Assembly: GCA_946186175.1 (NCBI GenBank)
Contig: CAMHMG010000100.1
Coordinates: 1 to 10,715 of the forward strand
Source of the DNA: an uncultured Clostridia bacterium
GTDB lineage: Bacteria > Bacillota > Clostridia > Lachnospirales > Lachnospiraceae
Length of the DNA: 10,715 bases
Direction: 5' to 3'
In this document: positions 1 to 6,323 of the stretch, in pieces
Position numbering within the stretch: position 1 is the stretch's first letter
How the letters are laid out: each line of letters opens with the position of its first letter
Notes under the pieces: model-generated
What the model was told of the DNA's origin: nothing
Database searches by the model: none
Seen by the model: the letters and a program-made list of their open reading frames with translations, nothing else
Program-made: the position numbers and the translations under genes

Positions 1-71
1 CATAGGAGATTTTACAGGCTCTGATTCTAAAATTCGATTATGAAACAACCCTACTTATTGATTATTTGTAC

Positions 72-100
72 TTGAAATGGTATCGGATACTTGGTAAAAT
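72..100 (+). promoter_or_regulatory. Sigma-A type promoter upstream of the first operon
   Basis: TTGAAA at 72-77 and TAAAAT at 95-100 are separated by exactly 17 bases, and TGG directly before the -10 box fits an extended -10 element. Transcription would start near 107, leaving a leader of about 68 nt before the ATG at 175. The spacer contains the perfect dyad GTATCGGATAC at 80-90, which could be an operator. A poorer alternative, TTGTCA at 104 with TAATAT at 125, has only a 15-base spacer. Confidence 0.55.
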
Positions 101-174
101 GAATTGTCATAATTGTGTAAGAACTAATATGGTTATGAATTATATGATTATATGTATAGGATGAGTGATATATA

Positions 175-513
175 ATGGATGAAGATAAAGTAGTTTTATG
201 TGCATCCTCAAAATATGAGGAGAAATATTACCTTAATCCGCAGTTTGATAAACTGCCCGATGCAATTAAGGATGAACTCAAAGCAATGTGTGTGTTATTT
301 ACTGAGGATATAGGTGGAATCATCTCTCTTGAATTTGATGAAGAAGGAAGCCTTAGATTTGTTACCATGGCAGATGACAACGATATATTGTATGATGAGA
401 TTGGCTGTGCGCTTAAGATAAAGCAATATCAGCAGACGAAGCGTGAACTCATGGAGAGTCTTGAACTATTCTACAAGGTATTTATACTCGGGGAGGAACT
501 ATCGGCAGGATAA
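175..513 (+). CDS. Small acidic DUF6145-like protein
   Basis: This 112-residue, acidic protein has no signal peptide or membrane segment, so it should be cytosolic. It begins with a VVLCAS stretch, contains MCVLFTEDIGG (about residues 38-48), an acidic FDEEG segment and a LYDEIG motif (about residues 73-78), and ends with a helical tail containing LFYKVFILGEE. From memory this pattern matches the DUF6145 family, which in Lachnospiraceae often lies beside coaX and dusB, as here; no function is known to me. The ATG at 175 is preceded by AGGATGAG at 158-165, a slightly distant ribosome binding site. It is the first gene after the promoter at 72-100, and coaX follows after 71 bp. The family name is a recollection, but the coding call is firm. 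Confidence 0.75.
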   Translation: MDEDKVVLCASSKYEEKYYLNPQFDKLPDAIKDELKAMCVLFTEDIGGIISLEFDEEGSLRFVTMADDNDILYDEIGCALKIKQYQQTKRELMESLELFYKVFILGEELSAG

Positions 514-584
514 TATGTACAGAGAAAAAGAAGAAAAAATAGAGTTTCGCAATTGCATATATTTTTTTGAAAGGATAATAAGAT

Positions 585-1352
585 ATGTTATTAGCATTAG
601 ATGTTGGAAATACTAATATTACTATAGGTTTATTTGATGGCGATAAGCTTCAGGGAACATTTCGCATGACGACTAAGATACCCCGAACTTCCGATGAATA
701 CGGTATTTTTTTCTATGACTTACTTCATAGTAGAGGTCTTAAGAGAGATATTGTTGATTCTGCCATTATGGCTTCGGTTGTGCCGGATGTCAACCACCAT
801 ATAATCAATGGGCTGCTCAAGTATTTTAATGTCAATCCTATTTTGGTTGAACCGGGTATTAAGACAGGAATTAAGATTGCAATACCTAACCCCAAAGAAA
901 TGGGTGCTGACAGAATAGTTGATGCTGTTGCGGCATTTGAGTTATACGGAGGTCCTGTGTTAGTCATTGACTACGGAACGGCAACAACGCATGACCTTGT
1001 TTTAGAGGATGCAACACTAGTTGGAGGAGTAACGTCACCGGGTATAAGGATTGCTGCTAATGCTTTATGGCAGGATGCTGCTAAGCTTCCCAAAATTGAG
1101 ATAATAAAGCCTGATAAGATACTTGGGAAAGATACGATTTCATCAATGCAGTCAGGTCTTGTGTACGGACATATAGGTCAGACAGAGTATATTATTCGTA
1201 AGGTTAAGGAAGAAGCGGGTCTTGACAAGATGACGGTTGTTGCAACCGGAGGACTTGGTAAGATAATCTATGACGAGACAGATAGCATACATCATTACGA
1301 TCCGAATCTGACGCTTAAGGGATTGAATATTTTGTATCATAAACAGAAATAA
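585..1352 (+). CDS. coaX: Type III pantothenate kinase (CoaX)
   Basis: CoaX phosphorylates pantothenate to 4'-phosphopantothenate, the first step of coenzyme A synthesis. The type III enzyme belongs to the ASKHA (acetate and sugar kinase/Hsp70/actin) superfamily, acts in the cytosol and in studied members needs a monovalent cation. The 255-residue length is normal. Visible motifs: the phosphate-binding LDVGNTN (residues 5-11, with Asp6), MGADRIVDAVA (106-116, pantothenate/dimer region), DYGTATT (129-135, with the probable catalytic Asp129), GGVTSPGI (147-154) and a late VATGGLG (219-225). One small oddity is His136 after DYGTATT, where I recall Phe as usual. The ATG at 585 has AAAGGA at 570-575, 9 bases upstream. 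The dusB start is 23 bp beyond the stop, and the coaX-dusB pairing is common in Bacillota, which supports a shared transcript. Confidence 0.95.
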   Translation: MLLALDVGNTNITIGLFDGDKLQGTFRMTTKIPRTSDEYGIFFYDLLHSRGLKRDIVDSAIMASVVPDVNHHIINGLLKYFNVNPILVEPGIKTGIKIAIPNPKEMGADRIVDAVAAFELYGGPVLVIDYGTATTHDLVLEDATLVGGVTSPGIRIAANALWQDAAKLPKIEIIKPDKILGKDTISSMQSGLVYGHIGQTEYIIRKVKEEAGLDKMTVVATGGLGKIIYDETDSIHHYDPNLTLKGLNILYHKQK

Positions 1353-1375
1353 AGTGATTAAAGGATAATTTAACC

Positions 1376-2338
1376 ATGGATAATATTGATTTTTCTAACA
1401 AGTTAATCTTGGCTCCTATGGCAGGTATAACAGACCTGCCATTTCGTTTGTTGTGTAAGGAACAGGGGTGCGATATTTTGTATACGGAAATGGTAAGTGC
1501 AAAAGCTATTATGTACAAGAACCGTAATACAGGTCCGCTTATGCAGTACGAAAATGTTGAGCACCCTATAGGAATCCAGCTTTTTGGTTCTGAACCGGAT
1601 ATAATGGCAGATATGGCTTTGGTGGTTGAGGAAAAAGGTTTTGATTTCATCGATGTCAATATGGGATGTCCGGTTCCGAAGATTGTCAATAACGGAGAGG
1701 GCTCTGCACTTATGAAAAATCCTCGATTAGTTGGAGAGATCATTTCTGCAATGACAAAGAAAGTGCACGTTCCGGTAACGGTCAAGATAAGAAAGGGCTT
1801 TGATGCGGATAATGTAAATGCTGTAGAGATCGCAAAGATCATTGAAGATAGTGGTGGCGCTGCGGTTGCCGTCCATGGCAGACTTAGAAGTGATTATTAT
1901 TCCGGCAAAGCCGATTGGGATATAATAAGAAGAGTTAAAGATGCAGTTTCTATTCCTGTTATAGGAAACGGAGATATACTCTCGCCTCAGGATGTGATCA
2001 ATATGAGGGAACAGACCGGATGTGATGCCTTTATGATAGGACGGGGCGCAAAGGGGAATCCATTTATCTTTTCACAATTAAAAACATATTTTAGTGAGGG
2101 TTATCTGCCGGAAAGACCAAAGCTTTCTGAAATGGTTGATGTAATGCTTAGGCATGCAAAGATGATGGTTGATTATAAGGGTGAATTTTCCGGTATTCAT
2201 GAGATGCGTAAGCATGTAGCATGGTACACAACAGGTTTTCCTAATTCCTCGAAATTGAGAGACCTGGTAAATCATGTTGAGAGCTATGAGGAACTTAAAG
2301 CGCTTTTGTTAACATGGAAAGAAAATGTATTTCATTAA
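1376..2338 (+). CDS. dusB: tRNA-dihydrouridine synthase (DusB type)
   Basis: Flavin enzyme that reduces specific uridines in the tRNA D-loop to dihydrouridine with FMN and NADPH. The 320-residue length fits the family. The N-terminal TIM barrel shows the FMN-binding LAPMAGITDLPFR (residues 12-24), YTEMVSAKA (36-44), the catalytic cysteine in DVNMGCP (Cys98), VKIRKG (136-141, Lys137), VHGR (166-169, His167), IGNGDI (196-201) and IGRGAKGNP (221-229), followed by the helical tRNA-binding domain with HEMRKHVAWY. The ATG at 1376 follows AAAGGA at 1360-1365. It is the last gene of the first operon: no strong intrinsic terminator follows, only a symmetric dyad at 2356-2390 without a U-run. Assignment to DusB rather than another Dus subfamily rests on the coaX neighbourhood and general resemblance. 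Confidence 0.95.
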   Translation: MDNIDFSNKLILAPMAGITDLPFRLLCKEQGCDILYTEMVSAKAIMYKNRNTGPLMQYENVEHPIGIQLFGSEPDIMADMALVVEEKGFDFIDVNMGCPVPKIVNNGEGSALMKNPRLVGEIISAMTKKVHVPVTVKIRKGFDADNVNAVEIAKIIEDSGGAAVAVHGRLRSDYYSGKADWDIIRRVKDAVSIPVIGNGDILSPQDVINMREQTGCDAFMIGRGAKGNPFIFSQLKTYFSEGYLPERPKLSEMVDVMLRHAKMMVDYKGEFSGIHEMRKHVAWYTTGFPNSSKLRDLVNHVESYEELKALLLTWKENVFH

Positions 2339-2355
2339 TATAAAACACTAATTAT

Positions 2356-2390
2356 AAGTTTCCTGTTCGGGCGTTTTGAACGTTTAACTT
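2356..2390. repeat. Symmetric interrupted dyad over a -35 box
   Basis: AAGTT (2356-2360), four bases, GTTC (2365-2368), nine bases, GAAC (2378-2381), four bases, AACTT (2386-2390): both arm pairs are symmetric about position 2373. The right half covers the -35 box TTGAAC (2376-2381) of the next promoter. It could be an operator. As a dusB terminator it would be weak, because no U-run follows and the arms are short. Confidence 0.45.
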
Positions 2391-2404
2391 ATTAAGAATA
2401 ATAT
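2376..2404 (+). promoter_or_regulatory. Sigma-A type promoter of the 2471 gene
   Basis: TTGAAC at 2376-2381 and TAATAT at 2399-2404 with a 17-base spacer. Predicted transcription start near 2411, giving a leader of about 60 nt that contains the hairpin at 2428-2459. It lies in the 132-bp gap after dusB and separates the housekeeping operon from the next two genes. Confidence 0.55.
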
Positions 2405-2427
2405 GCTCCCAATTAAAATATACATAT

Positions 2428-2459
2428 ACTATCGCAGAGGAAGTATTATTTACGATAGT
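2428..2459 (+). promoter_or_regulatory. Leader hairpin touching the ribosome binding site
   Basis: ACTATCG (2428-2434) and CGATAGT (2453-2459) are perfect inverted repeats around an 18-base loop. The right arm ends inside the likely ribosome binding site GTGAGG (2458-2463), 7 bases before the ATG at 2471. In RNA this would partly hide the site; in DNA it could be a protein-binding dyad. The pairing is visible; the regulatory role is inference. Confidence 0.4.
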
Positions 2460-2470
2460 GAGGCTTGATA

Positions 2471-3301
2471 ATGAAAAACAAGAAAAAAATCTATTATGTA
2501 TATTTTATTACTAATAAGAAAAACAGTGTTATATCATCATATAGGAAAAAGAATTTTATTATCGAGGAAGATAGAAGTGGAGCAATTAATGGAATCAGAA
2601 TAATAGTCAATCGGCATCTTATTTCATCGCTTAATGAAAAAAAGGATAAAAGATTTGAAAGAATAACACGTGAGTATGACATCTCTGATGCTGTGATTAT
2701 TGCAGATAAATACCTGGCTGACAAACTGGAGATAGCCGATATTTTGTTTATGGCCAGAAAGAAAGAGTTTATTAATAATTGCGATTTTATAACTGCGACA
2801 ATAAATAAAAGATCTCATAGATCAGATTCGGCTGTGATTGTAATAGGCAGCGGGAGATGGAATGTTAAGGATATCTATTCGATTTTAACTGTAGTCAGAA
2901 ATTATTATAAGACAATAGATGTTGTGATGGAGTACCAGATGAGCGGAATAACCGGGCTTGCAGAACTTGTTTATAATGAATGGGGAATTGTATTGAATCT
3001 ATATCCTATTAAAAGCTATCCGTGTATACGGAAGGATTATGCTGTCTTTTTGATCAAAAGATGGAGAGATTATTTGAAGAAAAAAGTTCCGTTTGAAACA
3101 GCATATGTTGTAACTGATGATGATTCCTTTGTGGAAGATCATGATCATTTCTTTGAGCGGAATGGCACAATGTATATGGGTTTAAAATATGTATCTGATG
3201 GAAACGTAGAAGATACATTGTGTACACAGATGACTTGGCAAAAACCCTTGCTCTGTGAAAAGTTTCATGTTTCTGTCATTGATATTTGTGAGCTCAAATG
3301 A
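2471..3301 (+). CDS. Unrecognised 276-residue cytosolic protein
   Basis: I do not recognise this protein with confidence. It has no signal peptide or membrane segment and is strongly basic at the N-terminus (MKNKKK). The middle has a hydrophobic strand followed by GSGRW (AVIVIGSGRW, residues 121-130), then a helix and a second strand (IDVVMEY), an SGITGLAELVYNEWGIVLNLY region (158-178) and an aromatic C-terminal part with TWQKPL (255-260). This alternation suggests an alpha/beta, possibly Rossmann-like fold, but no catalytic motif stands out. An in-frame TTG at 2465 is rejected as the start because GTGAGG (2458-2463) is correctly spaced for the ATG at 2471. The codons look more AT-rich than in coaX or dusB. 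The HD protein gene follows 47 bp after the stop, probably on the same transcript. It could be a lineage-restricted protein of Lachnospiraceae. Confidence 0.85.
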   Translation: MKNKKKIYYVYFITNKKNSVISSYRKKNFIIEEDRSGAINGIRIIVNRHLISSLNEKKDKRFERITREYDISDAVIIADKYLADKLEIADILFMARKKEFINNCDFITATINKRSHRSDSAVIVIGSGRWNVKDIYSILTVVRNYYKTIDVVMEYQMSGITGLAELVYNEWGIVLNLYPIKSYPCIRKDYAVFLIKRWRDYLKKKVPFETAYVVTDDDSFVEDHDHFFERNGTMYMGLKYVSDGNVEDTLCTQMTWQKPLLCEKFHVSVIDICELK

Positions 3302-3348
3302 TACAATGACATTATGTATGCATAGAAGGTATTTTGGAGGTGTCACAT

Positions 3349-4431
3349 ATGATATATGTTAAGACTGAGGATTTGAAGATCGGTATGCGTCTGGCAAGAC
3401 CAATTTACAATAAACGAGGAGTTTTGCTATATGGTCGTGATGATCGCCTTACCAAGCAGGGCATAGAGAGTGTTAATAATTTCGGATTGATAGGTTTGTA
3501 TATTCTTGAACCCGCAGAACCTCTTCCACCCATGTCTGAAGAGGAGATGGAATTTGAAAGATTTCAGACTATGGCGGTGTTTAGCATAAAAGAATCTCTT
3601 GATTCAATAATGAGTGGGAAAGAACCCAAACAGCTGATGAACCAGGTCGATGAACTTATTAGAAGATATGGAAGACTTAATCATAAGATACATTTCAATC
3701 AGAATCTTAGAAGTCCGGAAGACTATATATACAAGCATTCGTTGAATGTCGCTATTTTAGCGTCTCTGATAGCTCACAGAGCAAAGTTTGATATTATGGC
3801 GCAGACAGAGATTGTTGTTGCTGCTATATTACATGATCTGGGAAAGCTGTCTGTAAGATCTGAGCTTAGAAGTAAGACGGAAGGTCTCGATGAAGAAGAG
3901 ATGGGTGAAGTTGCCAGAGCAGTAATTACCGGAATTGATAAGATATCTAATTCATTTAATCTGCCTGTAGGAGTTAAGGGAGTTTTGATGCAGTTGTGTC
4001 AGGTTCAATACCTTCCTGAGAATGCACCGAAGAAGCTACTTCCTGCGGTTCAGGCCTTGCTTGTAGCAAATGCATATGATGAATATACTGCAATGCAGAT
4101 CGATATGGAGCCGCATACTGAGGTTGATGCTGTAAGAATGCTTCAGGGCGATCCGGATAAGTATAATCCGGAGATGGTAAGCCATCTTCTTAATAGTGTG
4201 CAGATATTATATCCTGGTGTCTGCGTTGAATTGACTAATCATGATAAAGGATTGGTGCTTACAGAGAATGACAGAGATATATTGCGACCGATGGTGCTTA
4301 GCTTCTCGAAGAATGAGATACTTAATCTTAACAGTGATAGTGTATTCTCCGGGATTCAGATAGCTAATATTATGAAGACAATGGATAATCGTATCAAGAT
4401 TGATCCGGAAAGACTTAAAGAATATATGTGA
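3349..4431 (+). CDS. Degenerate HD-GYP-like signalling protein
   Basis: This 360-residue cytosolic protein starts with a region typical of HD-GYP proteins (VKTEDLKIGMRLARPI, residues 4-19, then VLLYGR and a LTKQGIESV helix), followed by a helical linker. The HD domain shows IYKHSLNVA (His130), ILHDLGK (His162, Asp163, Lys166) and NAYDEYTA (241-248, Asp244). Active HD-GYP enzymes hydrolyse cyclic di-GMP and carry HHExxDGxGYP between the last two blocks. Here that place reads VLMQLCQVQYLPENAP (212-227), so the second His pair and the GYP loop are gone. The C-terminal VCVELTNHDKGLVLTEN resembles the tail of many HD-GYP proteins. The ATG at 3349 is chosen because GGAGGTG (3336-3342) sits 6 bases before it; the longer TTG at 3334 overlaps that site. 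A cyclic di-GMP sensor or scaffold role is inference. Confidence 0.85.
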   Translation: MIYVKTEDLKIGMRLARPIYNKRGVLLYGRDDRLTKQGIESVNNFGLIGLYILEPAEPLPPMSEEEMEFERFQTMAVFSIKESLDSIMSGKEPKQLMNQVDELIRRYGRLNHKIHFNQNLRSPEDYIYKHSLNVAILASLIAHRAKFDIMAQTEIVVAAILHDLGKLSVRSELRSKTEGLDEEEMGEVARAVITGIDKISNSFNLPVGVKGVLMQLCQVQYLPENAPKKLLPAVQALLVANAYDEYTAMQIDMEPHTEVDAVRMLQGDPDKYNPEMVSHLLNSVQILYPGVCVELTNHDKGLVLTENDRDILRPMVLSFSKNEILNLNSDSVFSGIQIANIMKTMDNRIKIDPERLKEYM

Positions 4432-4449
4432 AAACATAGAGTTTATATA

Positions 4450-4492
4450 CGACATAAAAAGAGCAGACGTTTGGTCTGCTCTTTTTATGTCG
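4450..4492. terminator. Bidirectional intrinsic terminator
   Basis: A perfect 19-bp stem (arms 4450-4468 and 4474-4492) closes on a GTTTG loop. The core AGAGCAGAC/GTCTGCTCT is flanked by an A5/T5 tract, so both strands read as a GC-rich stem followed by a U-run. It lies between the convergent HD gene (stop at 4431) and the CBS gene (stop at 4512) and would end both transcripts. Confidence 0.92.
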
Positions 4493-4511
4493 CCGGTTGG
4501 CTCATAATTTC

Positions 4512-4922
4512 TCAAGCTCTGTCGTAGTAATATTGGATAACATCACGTCGTTTGATTATACCTATAAAACAATCACAATCATCTACAACAGGAACAAAAT
4601 TCTGCTGCATAATCTTATTGAGAAGGTCTTCCATGTTGGAACTGGCATTGACAGGCGCGTAATCATTTCTCCTTGGAACAGCTTCTAAAGGAAGCTCTTC
4701 TAACTTTTCGTCTTTCATGTCAAGATTACTGTGCAAAAGATACCACAGCATATCTCCTTCTGTTACAGTTCCGGTATATGCTCCTTCATCACTTAACACA
4801 GGTATGGAGGAATATTTGTGTTGCTCCATTCGGTTAAGTGCCTGCCTCAAGGAATCATTGCGCCTGACATATGCAACCTCTGCCTTGGGCGTAAGAAAAA
4901 ATAGTATGTTGATTGTTTTCAC
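4512..4922 (-). CDS. Small protein with two CBS domains
   Basis: A stand-alone pair of CBS domains in at most 136 residues; such modules bind adenine nucleotides and act as energy or ligand sensors. Both repeats end in the usual strand-turn-strand plus aspartate pattern: SIPVLSDEGAYTGTVTEGDML (about residues 39-59) and FVPVVDDCDCFIGIIKRRDVI (about 109-129). There is no membrane segment and no fused catalytic domain. The start is odd: the only canonical codon upstream is GTG at 4922-4920, but its G is the last base of the ribosome binding site GGGAGG (4927-4922), too close to be used. From memory relatives begin M-N-I-L-F-F; here the equivalent codon is ATC (4913-4911), 8 bases after the site. 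The gene has its own promoter and shares the terminator at 4450-4492 with the convergent HD gene. Confidence 0.85.
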   Translation of the reverse strand: MKTINILFFLTPKAEVAYVRRNDSLRQALNRMEQHKYSSIPVLSDEGAYTGTVTEGDMLWYLLHSNLDMKDEKLEELPLEAVPRRNDYAPVNASSNMEDLLNKIMQQNFVPVVDDCDCFIGIIKRRDVIQYYYDRA

Positions 4923-4965
4923 CTCCCTTTTGACTAATTATCGTTCCTAAAATAACGCTAGTAAT

Positions 4966-4994
4966 AGTATATAATACTTTTGGGATAAAAACAA
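4966..4994 (-). promoter_or_regulatory. Sigma-A type promoter of the CBS gene
   Basis: Read on the minus strand, TTGTTT (4994-4989) and TATACT (4971-4966) are 17 bases apart. Transcription would start near 4959, about 32 nt before the ribosome binding site at 4927-4922. It lies back to back with the + strand promoters at 5017-5064. Confidence 0.55.
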
Positions 4995-5016
4995 TCAAAA
5001 GGTTATAAAAATATGG

Positions 5017-5064
5017 TTGTATTTAAAAAATATGTTTGTTATTATATAGATTAATAAATATAGT
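5017..5064 (+). promoter_or_regulatory. Two overlapping sigma-A type promoters
   Basis: The upstream one is TTGTAT (5017-5022), 17 bases, TATTAT (5040-5045). The downstream one is TTGTTA (5036-5041), 17 bases, TATAGT (5059-5064). The -35 box of the second overlaps the -10 box of the first, so they cannot be occupied together. Both point to the coiled-coil gene at 5205. In such AT-rich DNA chance matches are possible. Confidence 0.45.
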
Positions 5065-5085
5065 GTTTCAAGTACATGAAAACAC
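5063..5085. repeat. Inverted repeat over the expected transcription start
   Basis: GTGTTTCA (5063-5070) and TGAAAACAC (5077-5085) form an 8-bp inverted repeat with one extra A in the right arm and a 6-base centre. It begins in the last bases of the downstream -10 box, where a repressor site would be expected. Operator function is inference. Confidence 0.35.
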
Positions 5086-5105
5086 AAGATGATGATTATA
5101 CCTGA

Positions 5106-5146
5106 TGCGAGATGAATATGTCAGCAGAGCTGATGCGCATTTCGCA
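5106..5146 (+). promoter_or_regulatory. Two-level leader hairpin
   Basis: The outer arms TGCGAGATG (5106-5114) and CATTTCGCA (5138-5146) pair over 9 bp with one G-U pair. Inside, TCAGC (5121-5125) and GCTGA (5129-5133) pair around AGA. It lies in the roughly 135-nt leader of the coiled-coil gene, and its left arm contains the ATG of the mini-ORF at 5112. It may be a regulatory RNA structure; there is no known riboswitch class that I can recognise. Confidence 0.4.
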
Positions 5147-5186
5147 GCAAGACTTACGAGAGAGCCTTGAAGTTAAATACATATAG
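5112..5186 (+). CDS. Possible 24-residue leader ORF
   Basis: ATG at 5112 opens a 24-residue frame (starting MNMSAELMR and ending EVKYI, stop TAG at 5184-5186) with plausible amphipathic helical composition. It is in the same frame as the coiled-coil gene at 5205, separated from it by this single TAG and six codons. No good ribosome binding site precedes it and the start codon lies in the stem at 5106-5146. It could be a leader peptide, a remnant of a longer N-terminus cut by a nonsense change, or chance. Confidence 0.25.
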   Translation: MNMSAELMRISQQDLRESLEVKYI

Positions 5187-5204
5187 GAAAGGACTGACGA
5201 GACA

Positions 5205-6323
5205 ATGCAGGATAGCGTATTTGATGAAAATGTCGATTATCTGTATCAGGTTCAGACAGATCTTGAAGCTGTCGAACAGTTGAAAAAGGAGATGGCAGAA
5301 TACCGTATCCAGGAGAAGAACCTGAAGAAGAGTATCGCATCTGAGGAGAAATCAATTCAGGACGAGATAGCTCAGACAATAAAAAGACGGAAGAATGAAA
5401 TAGAGAAAGTATATGATGATCAGTTAGATGCCAACAAGGCTAAGACCCGAACGGTCTGGAATAAGCGTGATAAAGTGAAATCCAAGAGGATAGGAGAAAG
5501 AGTTTCTTATGAGACTTCTGAGCTTGCTGAAGAAAACAGACAACTGCAGGTTGAAATGAGGACTTTATTTAAAGCAAAACATTTGCCGTCATTTTCAAGA
5601 TCGGGCTTTTTTTATGCGCTGTTCATGACCAAAAGAATATGGGAGTATCCGGTACTTATCCTTTCAGTGATAATCGCGTATGCAGGGTTACCATTTATTA
5701 CATATATTCTTTGTAAGTATTCGTTATTTAAGAACAAACCTGATCAGCTCGCACTTGGATGCACCTTTATTGTCTCTCTGGTCTTGTTCGTGATCACCAT
5801 GATATATGTGCTTATTCTTAATAAGATCAAGATCAAGCATTACGATACTTTATTAGATGGAAGGCATATAAGAGATGAGATTGCCGCAAACAAGAGGCAG
5901 ATGAAGGCTATTCGTAATAAGATCAATAAGGACAAGGATGACAGTCAGTATGGTCTTGATAAATATGATGATAAGCTTACAGAGTTAGAGAACGAGCTTT
6001 CAGCTATAAGTGCAGAGAAACAGGAAGCGATGACTGTTTTTGAAAATGAGACCAAGCAGGTACTTACAAATGAGATCAATGACAGGAGATTGGGTCATCT
6101 TGAGGACATGAAATCAAGACTTGATGCGCTCGAGGAGAGTATGTCAGTTTTGGATGAAGATATACAGAACTCGCTGCTTGGGGTTGCCAATAATTATGGA
6201 GCGATTCTGGGCAAAGAATTCTGTACTCCTGATAAGGTAGCTGACCTGATTTCTCTAATGGAGGATGGGACTGCGGAGACGGTATCCGAAGCAATCGCTG
6301 CCTACAGAGGTGCGGGAAGATAA
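5205..6323 (+). CDS. Coiled-coil membrane protein with two transmembrane segments
   Basis: Protein of 372 residues with a clear three-part layout: a charged N-terminal coiled coil (about residues 15-125, rich in Glu/Lys), two membrane segments (about 148-169 and 184-206) joined by a short loop, and a second coiled coil (about 215-325). Both coiled coils should be on the cytosolic side, as the protein lacks a signal peptide and the two segments form a hairpin. The C-terminus has a compact conserved-looking block, YGAILGKEFCTPDKVADLI, ending in SEAIAAYR (about 331-368), which I recall at the end of other Bacillota coiled-coil proteins. The exact function is unknown. The ATG at 5205 has GGAAAGGA at 5186-5193, 11 bases upstream. 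The last 22 bp overlap the convergent yyaC-like gene. Confidence 0.88.
   Translation: MQDSVFDENVDYLYQVQTDLEAVEQLKKEMAEYRIQEKNLKKSIASEEKSIQDEIAQTIKRRKNEIEKVYDDQLDANKAKTRTVWNKRDKVKSKRIGERVSYETSELAEENRQLQVEMRTLFKAKHLPSFSRSGFFYALFMTKRIWEYPVLILSVIIAYAGLPFITYILCKYSLFKNKPDQLALGCTFIVSLVLFVITMIYVLILNKIKIKHYDTLLDGRHIRDEIAANKRQMKAIRNKINKDKDDSQYGLDKYDDKLTELENELSAISAEKQEAMTVFENETKQVLTNEINDRRLGHLEDMKSRLDALEESMSVLDEDIQNSLLGVANNYGAILGKEFCTPDKVADLISLMEDGTAETVSEAIAAYRGAGR

Noticed and set aside
1..164. Possible gene tail at the left edge: a short open frame from 2 to 43, and a longer open frame from 6 to 164.
   Set aside because: The first gives only 13 residues without a recognisable motif. The second opens directly after a TAG, has no start codon with a ribosome binding site and contains the likely promoter at 72-100.
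1315..1842. 175-codon open frame on the minus strand inside coaX and dusB.
   Set aside because: Antisense to well-supported dusB coding sequence; its composition is that of a shadow frame.
4497..4950. Two + strand frames (4497-4688 and 4717-4950) opposite the CBS gene.
   Set aside because: They are antisense to clear CBS motifs and lack ribosome binding sites.
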